This document shows positions 37,501 through 49,500 of a stretch of DNA of 64,000 nt, in pieces; position 1 is the stretch's first letter, and every line of letters starts with the position of its first letter. Source of the stretch: Anseranas semipalmata (taxonomy: Eukaryota > Chordata > Aves > Anseriformes > Anseranatidae); the NCBI GenBank assembly GCA_013399115.1, contig VXAA01001113.1:574002-638001 (forward strand). Direction: 5' to 3'. A model generated the notes under the pieces. The model saw only the letters and a list, made by a program, of their open reading frames with translations, was not told the DNA's origin and did not search any database. The translations under genes were made by a program, and so were the position numbers.

Positions 37501-40500
37501 TGTATTTCTACCTGACTCCCTCATCTTGTTTGTCTTCCTCCTTCCTTTCTGACACCGAAGACCTCAGTTCCAAAATATCATGTGCAAAAGACATGCACAT
37601 GAGACTAGGTCTGACTTGAATGCATGCTCAGCAAGCACGCATACAGGCCGGCTGTTGGCATATACAACCAGCTACACAGCCAGCAGTCCACTTTGTGCTG
37701 AAAACCAAGACAGACCCCAGACTCCTGCAATACAGGAGCCTTTCTGGATCTGTTACTGAGTTTCTTGCTTCCAAACTGAGTTTCCCAAAAGAGAGGCAGA
37801 AGACCCTGGATTAGCAGCTCTCTAACAGCCTAGCCCTCCCTTCCTTTGCTCCCTCCCTTGCAGCTATAGAATTTGTTTGTTGATGTCTGCCTGAAGAGAT
37901 AAACCTCCTCTGATAAAGTACTGTTAGTTTGCGCCATGCTAATTAATAATTGTCACCATTTTGGAGACCTTTCTTATAGTGCATCAGCGGAATTCCTATC
38001 CATTCTGTTTCTTTGAATAATAAAAAATATAAATCTGTCCATTGGTTCCTGGCCATGATTTGTCCTGGAGGCACCAGTTCTCATGCTATGACAGATTGGA
38101 GATATGTCTGATACCACTCATAAGCTCATAGCTTGGATTCACTGGTAGGATTTGGTCCATAGCTCAATGTTGACAGTTCACTGCTCCATGCTTGGAGATT
38201 GCCAAAAGCAAATCTCTCCGAACATGCTTCATGCAGCTAATGTGAGCAAGGAGAAGAGCCTGAATCAATAAACCTTACTGACACGTCCAAGCTAAAGGTC
38301 TGAGTTCAGTAACATCTTCCTGCAGCTTACAGTATGAATACGTTATAATTCTCTAACTTATCCTAGTGTGCCCTCTAGCAATGTCAAGGTAACCATGGCT
38401 GCCATAGTTATGCCCTGTGTGTTTAGCTTTCAAAGCTTTTTAAAAGTTCCTATATTCCACTGGGTCTCCTTATCAACCTGCCTTGCTTGCTCTGTAGTCT
38501 TTGGGGGCTTCTGTGCTCATCCAGCACCCACCACTCCCAGTATGAGTTAGTGGAAAAATAAGTATGTCCTCAGTCCCGTGGGTTTCCTCTGCCGTGCTCT
38601 GCCTCTGTCACAGATGGAGTGGTTGAATAGTGTCAGGTTATTCCAAAGACCTTTGTCTCTGCTCCACAAGAAAAAAAATGGTACAAGGTCCTCCTTGTTT
38701 TTTTTTTCTGATATGGGAGAAAGGGGAACACACATTTATTTCTCCTTTCCTGTGCTGAAATGCTGGGTAAGTATCCTTCAGTGCCACACTACTTTGCCCC
38801 TGCCCCACAGTTAGTGTTTTCCATCCCCTGGAGACATCAAGGCTGATGTCCTAATCTTCTTAAGGTCTTTGTTGCAGCCTCAAATCAACTGAGCAATAGG
38901 TTCTTGTGCTTAGAAATGAAGCAGATGTTTTGTTGTAGACAATGTTGTGTGGGAATGAGTGCCTGTGTGTCCTACATCTACCTCCTAATTGGCATGCTCA
39001 CCTCATCCTCAGATTAAAGCTTTCCTCTTCCATTTAGGAATATTCACGGAATTCCGTTTTGTCCTCCAAGCAAATTGAGAAACACTAAATAATTATCTCT
39101 TACAAAGGCTTGGCATGATTATTGGAACACAAGCTTTCTGGAGAGCTAGTCAGAAATGTATAACAAAATGTGGTGTGTTTTAAAATACCAAATCTGATCC
39201 TGAAACCGTTCCTGGGAAAAGATCAACCTGAAGCAGTTCAGCAAATTAAAGAAAGGGAAAAAAAAATGACATTTGAATTGTGGATAATGTTGCATTTCAG
39301 CTATTTTCGGAATCAAAGTCATTTTTGACATAAAATCAATCTACTTAAAAAAAATCTGCTCCTCTGTAGGCTACTGACATATATTATGTATATGATACAC
39401 GTACTAAGTAGCTATATACATGTAATTACTTTTCAAGATACTGTTATCGGTATGATATGTGTTGGAGTAGTTCTGAGTTTTGGCCATGATTGGGTTGGGA
39501 AATTCTCAGCACAGAGAATTCGCTTAAAATGAGGAATCTTTCTTCCTCCCTAGCTTTAGTTTTGCCTTCAGCATTCTGGACTAAAAGACAAAAAACAAAC
39601 AAGCAAACAAACAAAAAAAACCACTATAAAACTGTTTTGCCACTATCGCCTCTTTCTGAGAGGTCCAAGGGAACATGCCAGCATGGTGTGACTGTGGTAG
39701 GTGTATTGATGTGTTAAAAAAAGGTAAGGTGAGATGCTAAGTATTCTTGTCTGTCTCCTTAGTGCTGAATAAAGACATCACCACCTGCAGGACCTCAACC
39801 ATCACGGGAACACTGAAGCGCCCATCACTACAGGATGAAGAGAAATTGAAACTCAATCACCAGAAGGGGTCATCAAACTTTAACAGTCTTCCAGCCAATG
39901 TCTCCAAGATGCATCTTCAGGGCTCCCCACACTACCTGGGGGCCATCAACCTGAATGAGTTCAGCAATCACAGTCTCACTCTGAAGAAGGACAAGAACCA
40001 GCCACCCAAATCTATCTACATCTGTGATGGGGACATCTTCAAGAAGTTGGACTCAGAACTCTCCCGAGCGCAAGAACAAACATTGGACACCAGCTATGTC
40101 ATCCTGCCTACCAACACGTCTACCTTGCGGGCCAAACCACCCAAAGACGAGAGCAAATATAGCATCAATATTGACCAGATGCCCCAGACAAGGCTGATCC
40201 ACCTCAGTATGGCTACTGACCCAGGCTTTGTTGTTAAGAGTCCTCCACGGGAGCCTGTGACCATGACTTGCAGTGAGGTGCAAGGTTCCCCCATGATACA
40301 ACAGCAGCAGCAGCTGCCTCCACAGAATATCTCCAACGAGTCACAGATTCCCAACAGCCTGTGTGACACAGGCGACTCAGGGAACTCAGGTGTGGTGTCC
40401 AAGAGTGAGACCGTCTCCACCCTCTCCATGAGCTCCTTGGAGGTGAGCATGTGAATTACTGTGTTATTCCCAGCCCATGACGATACCCTGTCCTCAGTGC

Positions 40501-43500
40501 TGGCCACGCCAGATGTTTCAAGAGATGAGTCCTAGGCCAAATGCAGCCCCCTGTGTAGTTCCAGTGCTATATTACTGTGAGGGAACCCTGGCACGAGATA
40601 CCATTTTGTAATTTAATTTCAAACATCCCTCATTACTTCCATGGCCACAGTGTATTGCTCGATGGACTGTCTTTTGCACTACAGGCAATGCAAAGTCAAA
40701 TCAAAACTTTGGCTTGTCAAGGACTGTTCATTTTAATGCAAGGCCAATGGCTTGCATTACCTTTTCTCCTTCTATCTTCTTCCTCTGTTTCCCATTTTGA
40801 TGACTTCAATCATGATACAGGTGAGAAAATCCTCGTGATTGCGAATGTAAAATATCCTTAAGGCAAGCCCTACAACTGTCTTAGCATCAAAGAGATGTCA
40901 GAAGTTTTGCATAAGTGCAGCCCTCTATTTCTGACCTGTGATAATTCAGTACATATATTAGCAGTTCTCCTTAGTCTATACATCTTACACTGATGTCTGT
41001 CCTAGCTTTTGCACTTCTCAACACCTGGCCCTTTTCTTGCCTGTTATCAGAGAGCAGGTCTTGGCCATTGCTGCCCAAATTTCAATCCCTGCTGACTGGT
41101 GGTCCAAAGTTCTACTAGATCAGTTGGCTGAGCATCTCTGTTTGCATCTCATTGTGTGAACCACCTGCAAGCTCATAACTAGGACAGAGGCTTGAATTAG
41201 CCAAAATTCCATGTTCAACCCTCCTTGGGGCTCTGTGTTTTTGTGAGTGATCCCTCTAATTGGTTGGCACTTTCCATCATGAAGAGCCAGAGAAACACAT
41301 TACAGGTGGAGGAAGAAGGAAAAAGAGAAAGAACCTCTCTGTTTTATCTAATGTGTAGTTCAGCCACCAGCATCAATCCCTTACTAACCTTCACACACCT
41401 CTCTTTTTCTTTTGAATCCCCAGAGACGGAAATCCCGGTACGCAGAGCTAGATTTTGAGGTGAGTACATCCTTTTCTGAATGTGTTTCTTGATGGGTAGG
41501 GTGAGAAGGAGAAATGCTGTTTCTTTATGCTGTTTTTTTTTTTTTNAGGAATGCAGCTTTTGCCAAAGAGCTGCTTCAAGGGTTTGAAAACGGTGGGTTG
41601 AAAGAGCTGTGCTGGCTGCCTAGTAAGGCTTACCCTGTGCAGCTAAACAAATGGTTGATTTATATTGGTTCATGCTTAATTTATGGAGCAGTTGCTTCTG
41701 TGTAAACATTTGTAAATCAAGAACCCATGTCAGTGTGCACAAGGCCGGTAGCATCTCCTCTGCAAGCAAACTGCTTGTGGAAAGCTGATAAAGCTCTACA
41801 GGTGGCTGCACCACACTCCTGTTTGGGAAGCACAAGTACATCCTTTGCCTGGTGACCTAAAATGCCTTGTCTTTTGCACCGAAGCTCTTCTGCTTAACAG
41901 AAAGGCAGGTAATATGTCCACACTGTCACAACCCATCATCGGACCTGGTCTTTCACTTGTGTTAATGAACCTCGCAGAATCTGCCCAGGAGGAAGAAGTA
42001 TCTGTCTTTACTGTACATAGGGAAACGTCTGTCCTCACACCTTGAGGCACAAAGTGGAAAGCTTTGAAAGAGCCAGTCCTCCACAGAGGATCTGTGGGGC
42101 TACTGGGAGCTAGTGCTGATCTCCTAAGTCAAATCATGGCATCCTTAGCTATGCTTTCCCTTCAAAGCTGCTGCCTTATTCCAAAATGAAGTTATATTAA
42201 GGGACCATGAGGATTTGCCTTTAACGCTAGAACCACTTCAGAGCTCAGGGCTGTGAGCTTGGTCTGAAACTGAGGCACAATGGGTACATCTGAGCTGATA
42301 CTTCATGTTGGTCCCAAACTATAGAAGCCACCTTCCCCAATTATAGAACACTTGGCGGAGCACAAGCAAGCAATCTTCACCATGTTCTTACACGCAAAGA
42401 GAAGCCCTTCTAAAAATTGGTCCTGCATCTCCTTTTGGGTGGTGGAAAGTAGAAGTGAAATGACAAATGGCCAAAATATCAAGAAAAAGGAAATTGTAAA
42501 GTAGTTTCTGATATAACTTCTTTGACCTAAATCCTACACATTCAGATATACTCTGAACCCATTTCCCAGGGAGGCATGCTCCAAACGGAGTGGGGGCATG
42601 GGGTCAGTGATCGGTTAAGAAAGGTTAGCAAAACTTCCTGGGTCAAGCTGGTGGACCAGTGCTAGTCAAGCACAAATTTTGCAGCATCAGCAGTTGGCAG
42701 TTGCAGGTTCAGGGCAACCGTAAGTTCAGAAATTAGATTTGTCCACTTTTTCCCAACATCTTATCCTGAAATTAAAGTTACACAGGGTGCTTTGTGAACT
42801 TTGAAGCTGTCTTTGGCAGGCCAGATTTCACCTCCAGGGAGACAGATCTAGGTTTTAATTATGTAACTTTTGGGGGAGGAAATGTTGTTTTTGTACGGCT
42901 GGATAGTGTTTGCTGACCTGTGGCCCTTGTGTTTTCTTCAGAAAATCATGCACACAAGAAAACGTCACCAAGACATGTTCCAAGACCTGAACAGAAAACT
43001 CCAGCACGCAGAGAAGGAGAAGGAGTCTCCAACAACGGACAGCAAGGTTAGTCACACACCTCCAGAACCATCACCTCCTAGAGCCATCTAGTGCCAGGAG
43101 GAGCACAGGAAAGTTTAGGAGCTCTCACAGAATGCCTTACCTTGAGTTTATGTCCACGCTCATTGCAACAAATTACACATGCACTACACAGGACACGGAG
43201 AGTCACAGAGGTACCACTAGCTTATCTACAGAGTGGTCAGCAGCCCAGATGGAGAAAGTTTGTCCTCATGTCCATTCATGATATATGGGGTCTGTGTTTC
43301 CTTGTCTTTGTCTGTTCCCCATGTTTGTGTCTGTTCTTTGCCACATCCATCCGTTCATAGCTGGAAACTGGAAATCAGAACAGCCTTAGAGAAGTGTAGG
43401 TGGAAAGAGGAGAGGGCAGAAGGCAGGGATAGCAGGAATCTTCTGTCCCTGCAGGGGCTGAGTTGGGGCCAAAGTGGCAGTGATGGGCCTAGCTATTTAG

Positions 43501-46500
43501 GAAAGCCACAGTGATGGGATTTAAGCTGTAATGCTGGCACCACTTCTTGGTGACTGCGTGCTAACTAAAAGCAGGGGGACGGTGTTTGTAGCAGCTGATC
43601 GCTATGCACGTGGCTTTCCTCAACAGGAGCAATCTTCCAGGACAGACTTTGAGGGAGGCAGGCTGAGGAAAAGACCTTGCAGCTTTTCAGAGGGGCAGAG
43701 GTTTGGTATTAGAAATGGATGTCTGCAACCTGTGCAGTTAGTGATGTGGGTAACACAAATGAGAAAGAGCAGTCTGCTGGCACCTCCCCGATGTCTCAGC
43801 ACATTAGGACTGCTGGGCAAGAGTCAAAAGATTGCAAGAAAGTATAGCTGCTACAGCAAAAGGGAAAAAACAAGCAGCAGAGTCAGGCTGGCAGTAAGAA
43901 ATTAAATTTGGGTTGTTCCCGCCCTCAAAGAGTGGGGCAAGGTGAGCTGTTTATAATATACTTGGTCATTTGCAAGCAAAGTCAGATCCAGGAGGCACAG
44001 TCACCTGCAGAATGGTCAAGGAGGCACTGGTGGGGCTTATTTTGATGGGACTCGCTTAGAGACAAGGCCAGAGTGCAGAAGGTGATTGAGTAAGAGATTT
44101 AGTTTAATTCTTTGTGGAAGCAGAGAACTGCAGAGCCTTTGGTTTGTATTGAGATCTCACAGCCTAGCTGCGCTGAGCTCTGGTGATGTGGTCCCAGCAA
44201 ATCCTACTTTTGTTGTGCGTGGCAAGGTGTTGTTATGGGCTGCCCAGTGTTATAGAACAAATGGAATAGCGAATCTAGCAGAGGGGTTCAGATCAAAGAA
44301 GCCTATGTTGGCCTAAAATCCCAAGGCGTTTCTCTCAGTTTCATCTCTGTGGTTCTGTTTAGGTATGCCACAACCGTAAGAATTAGGAATGCCTAAATAC
44401 CACTTAAAAGCTAATCTATGGTATGTTTGCAGGAGAGTTTTATAGATTAAGATGTTTGGGCATTCCAGAGATGCATCTGAATCTATCTAGAATTAAAGTT
44501 GCCAGAGTCAGCATCAAGGAGCTTTGAACTGCTGGAAAGAAGCTGTGAAGGTGGCCTTTCCATATTGACTGAGTCTTTTTCAAGTTGTGATTTTTCCTTG
44601 GATGTTTTCTGGGAGGGGGAGCTTGCAAAGATCAGTATTGGCAAGTAAGTAGTGGGTATTGGTTTAGTAACATCCAAAGCACTACAAAGGAAAATAAATA
44701 TCTTTCTTCACCCCTTTTTCTGCCATTTGCTGCTGGGACCCCCACTGGAAATCATATCTCATCTTCAGCTTGCCCTGAGAAGGCAAACTGGGGATATCAG
44801 GGATTAAAATAACAACAAAAGAAATGTTTCTCTTTTATGCGTGTTTAGGTTATAAAACGATGGAGTATTTCTTCTGGTGGAAGTGATAAAACTAACACTA
44901 GCGTAAGTCTGGCTTTCATTTTGTACTGAAGAGCATTGTAGACCAGTCCCAAACCTTTTCCTAACGCATGACTCTAAACACATTCCTGCACTGGTAGGAA
45001 ACTCCTTGCCTTGTGGGCATGAACAAGGTCATAAGGATCCTGAAATACCCTTGAACCTTTTCACACATAGTAGTATAGAGCAGAAGGGACCTTTACTGGA
45101 TCTAGTCCATCTGCCTGCATTGCTGTATCTTTGATTTCACTTTTGAATAAGCAACCACAAAGTCAAGCTACCAAGCCTCTCTCCAGCCCTGGCAGTTTCC
45201 CAGCCTCTCCTGGCAGCATGTCCCCTTGTCCTAAGTCCTTTCCAAGAGACGGTGCTTTTCCTAATCTTCTCACAATTCATCTCTCCTCCTTCAACTCCAA
45301 GGTCAGAAAGCTGCTGCTGAGACTTGAATTAAATGTCTACATAGAAGAGACTTCCTTTGTGAATCCCTAGGGACTTTTTTTTTTTTTTTTTTTTTTGGCT
45401 TTTGATTTAAATGCTAGTCCTCTCTGTACTTCAGCATACTGGCCAAAACTGATCACCCCATCATGCTAGTTACATAGTTCATTTCAGATTAATTATTACA
45501 TTGTTAAATTGGAAGAAAGCACCAACAGAGGAAAGGGAGGAAGAGGAACAACAAATCTGCCTCTTTAGGAAGGGGGATTGAAAATTCAACCATCACATGT
45601 GCTTATTCTTGAGAATTTCTCCAACATAGGTTGTAAAACATAATTTTTAGCACATCTTCAGCAAAGATCTGAAGGTTTGTTCCAGCACATATATTCTTCC
45701 TCTCCAAGTACACTGACATGTTTAAACTTTGGATAAGTGTTACTGCAATGTACACTTCAAAGGTAAAGAAGACTGCCCTTTACCCACCATCCCAGAGTAG
45801 ATACTGGCAGAGCTGGAAACATCATCAGGGACTCCTGCACATTTGAGCTGTTCAGCTTTTCTCCTTTACAAGGTCCATTTCTGAAAGGCATTACTGAGCT
45901 GAAAATGACCCAAGCCCTATTAAAGACAGCCTTGACATGTGCCTCTGGGCTTGTCTCTCATCCTACAGACATGGAGGCAGGTTTGGGGAAGAATTCTGCT
46001 TTCCCCCACCCAGCGGCCAAGGAATCCTTTGCTTAGACCTTTCTCCTCCCTTGCACTGGAGGCCACAGGGGTGGAAGATCTGTCTTCTACAGCAAGAAGG
46101 CAAAAAGGGATGCAGAAGACACTGCTCCTCTAGGTGAGGATGGGAGACACCAGCTCTGGTGCTAAGTACAGCTCAAAGAGGAACAGCCTTACACCATCAG
46201 AGCATCCTGCTCTGGACCCAGCCAGGAGCTAAACAGGTTCTCCTGATAAAAGCTTGCAGTGGTGTGCAGCCTACCCCTATCTCCAAGCAGGCTTTCTTGG
46301 CTATAATCAGAGACCTTAATTCAACAAAGCACTGAAGCATACATGGGATGGAAAGCACCCTGCAGTACTGCTGCTTGCCACCACACGTAGCCCTTCAAGT
46401 CAGAACGGCTGCAGCAGAAGTCTGGAATCCAATCCACACCTCAGCTGAGATTAGGGTGTCCCCACAGCCATCAGCTGACCTGTCATCATTTTACTAATGA

Positions 46501-49500
46501 GCAGTGTTGCCAGGATGGTGTGTCAGAGGTAGGCAATTAGGAGAATGGGAATACTGCCTGACCATTTTTAATGCATTCCCGGGAAACAGTGTGGCACCAG
46601 TGTTTGCTGCAGTTAATTTTGCTACAAACCAAAGCACACTGCTAATGCTAAACTAACTTTGAGCCTCAGAGCACAGTAACACAGCATTGTCCTTCTCTGA
46701 ACAACAAACCTGGATTTTCCTGTGTTTTATTTTTTCAATTTATTCCATATTTCATATCCCATATGACATGCACTTTCTTATATATGAACCTCAACTATAA
46801 AAATGCTCCCATTGGAAGCATGCTCAGCTATTCCTGATTAAAATTGCATTGTCCAGCAGGATCCCTGTTCAAAGCATGCAGGACCACACAGCCACCTACA
46901 TTCAAGCCTAGACCACCACACAGGTGAACAAATGGGTCTCACGCATTTGTGTCGTTATGAACTAATCAAGGATGTAGACACTATTACCCAAATCTAACTT
47001 TTCAGTGATAGGGAATGATAACATTAAAATACTAGCAGACTGACATACAGCAAGATCTGATGACTGCAAGTTGAAAAGTCAAATTTTTAATGCACTAATA
47101 GACCTCTGTATGACCTTATCATGGGCTGTAGTAAGTTTTGTCTCTCTTGCAGTCTTCAAGTTCAGATGAGGAAAGGAAGATGGGGATGATTTGTGGAAAA
47201 TCTGCCCTAATTCAAAGGGAAGTTACAAGGTTGTTGGCAGGACTCCTTTGCTCCCATTATGCTGGACTTTACTACAGATTATCTCTGTCCCCCAAAAGGG
47301 ACTTTGACTCAGGAACAGCTGGATTTACTTTGCTCATTTTCCCAGCTGCCTTGTGGCCAGCCCGCAGCCAGCCTGTGTGTGGAGGTTGCACACTGTTGCC
47401 CTTCCAGTTTATCCCAGACCAAACTGAGAACTGGTGTAGACCCTGAGCAGAGAACCAATAAGCTGTCCTTGTTGAAACATATGAGAGGTCTGAATATTTA
47501 TCCTCTAGACAGCTTATTTGTAGCCAGGAAGCATGGAGGGAACCAAAGGCTTGGAGACAGCCACCCACACCACACATTCTCAGTGATTAAAATAATTAAA
47601 AGTGCTCTCGGCATCTGGGATCCACCAAGCCTTCACTTTTAAGATTGCGATGAGTCTTAAAAGTAGTCCTGGTCACTAGTCCTTTTTTCTCACTGCTGTT
47701 AGATGCCAAAGCAAGTGCTGGTGGGATGGGCACATCCTGCAGGCTGCTCCAGTGTCTGGGTCCTCTGCTCTCCCCTTGGTCAGGATTGAGACTCAGCCAG
47801 CCTGAATTCATCCAAGCCGTGAGGATCACAGGTATCTCTTCATAACAGCTTTAAGGCACATTTTGCTGCCCACATAGATGCGTGTTGAAGTGTTAGGTTG
47901 GTACTGACTCAGACAGCAGAGTTCTTCCTTCCTAATCACTCCCATCACTTTGAGTTGTGCTTTAGCCACCCGATTGCTTAAAAAAGAGTAATCCCGTTGC
48001 TGGAAACCTTGCTTCAAGTTTGTTTCTCAATTTAAAAATCTGCCCTTTGCCTGGCAGTCTGGAGGCTCAAGCATGCAATTTTTTCCTCCTTCCCCATATA
48101 TACACATATTTCCCAAGGTCTGTATTCATTCAGCCGAGGACCATCCACATTAAAGCAGTACGGTGGTTACTTTCAAGCTACTTTGTACCACGCGGGAAAG
48201 ATTTTCCTTCACAGATCTGTATTGTCAGGGTAAAGCATCTCCAGCGCTGCTCCTCCCTGTGAGTTAATTGCTGAAGAGATTCCAGTGCTTGGGCTGGACA
48301 TCAGGAAGGGTCCCCATGCTCTGCAACAGCATGGTATGAAAGTGGAGGCTTTGCAGCCTTTAAGGTAAGCCAGGGCTTTGTTTCTTCTGTGCTTAACACC
48401 AGCTTTGAAAGCAATGGAAGTGACACTCCTTCCTTCCCCCTCGGCAGGAGCCCTTTAATCCAGCTCCATTAGAGAAGTTTGAATCACATTCCTCTCTCCT
48501 TGCCAGCATCTGGCTTTGCATTTATTTCAAACAGCAGCTCTTTATTTGTGCAGAGGTCAACGAAAGCCGTGCTGTACAGAGCTCTTCAAATTTCTCTGCT
48601 TTGACTGTTCTTATTAGCTGCTCACTACGTTCAACTCTCCACAGCTCCAATGGCTTTTGCGTTGGCTGCAGCCCTGTCCTGGACTTTTCATAAAGGCTCT
48701 GGACTTGTTCTGTAATTCAGCTCTAAGCTCAGCTCTGAAATCCAGTCCCATCTCTCTGTTGGTCCTGGACCAGCACTTGCTCCAAAACCCAGTGGAAAAA
48801 GAAAGGAAGTTTTTTCTGCCATTCTATGACATTCATCTGTTTTCTGTTAGACTGCTTCTGTCTTTATTGCTCACTTTCCTCTTCTCAGGGCGAGATTTTT
48901 CTAAGCTTTCCCCTTCAGACACCTGCAGGATGTGCCCATCCCTCCAGCACTTGCTTTGGCATCTAACAGTAGTGAGGAAAAAGGACTATTGATCAGTATT
49001 GTAGCTCATTGCTAGTCGGGGCTGTGTGCCTCCCTGGCACGCTCTGCTGCGTGACACAATTAATTCCCTTGCTTGCTGGCTACCTGGACTTTTTCATGCT
49101 GGCTCAGAAGCTGGCAGCTCTGCTCCCGGCTGGGAAAATACAGCTTCTCTCCATGGGAACCTCTTTGCATAGGCTGAGGTTCAGATGGTGGTGATGTGTC
49201 AAACACAGGCTTTTCCTCACTAAGGAATTAGAAAACTGGGAGACTGTGTCCTTCTGCAAGGGAAGCTCCACTTACGGGTAGGGTGTCTCCTCTGAGCCGT
49301 GTGTTTAATACTCTCTGCACTTTTTAAAGGCTTTGGTAATTGACAACTATTAAAAGACGAATTATAGTAACTGTTATAGGGAGGAATGCTACATAAAGTA
49401 TAATAATTACTACAATAAATTCTGTTATGAAAATTATGTCAAACTTTAATTCATTCGGCCATAAACCATCTGTCAGCTGCCCAGTGTCCCAGATACCATC

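Noticed and set aside
48270..48340. Phrase gggctggacatcaggaagg resembling a CR1 segment
   Set aside because: The match stops at once on both sides; too short to call.
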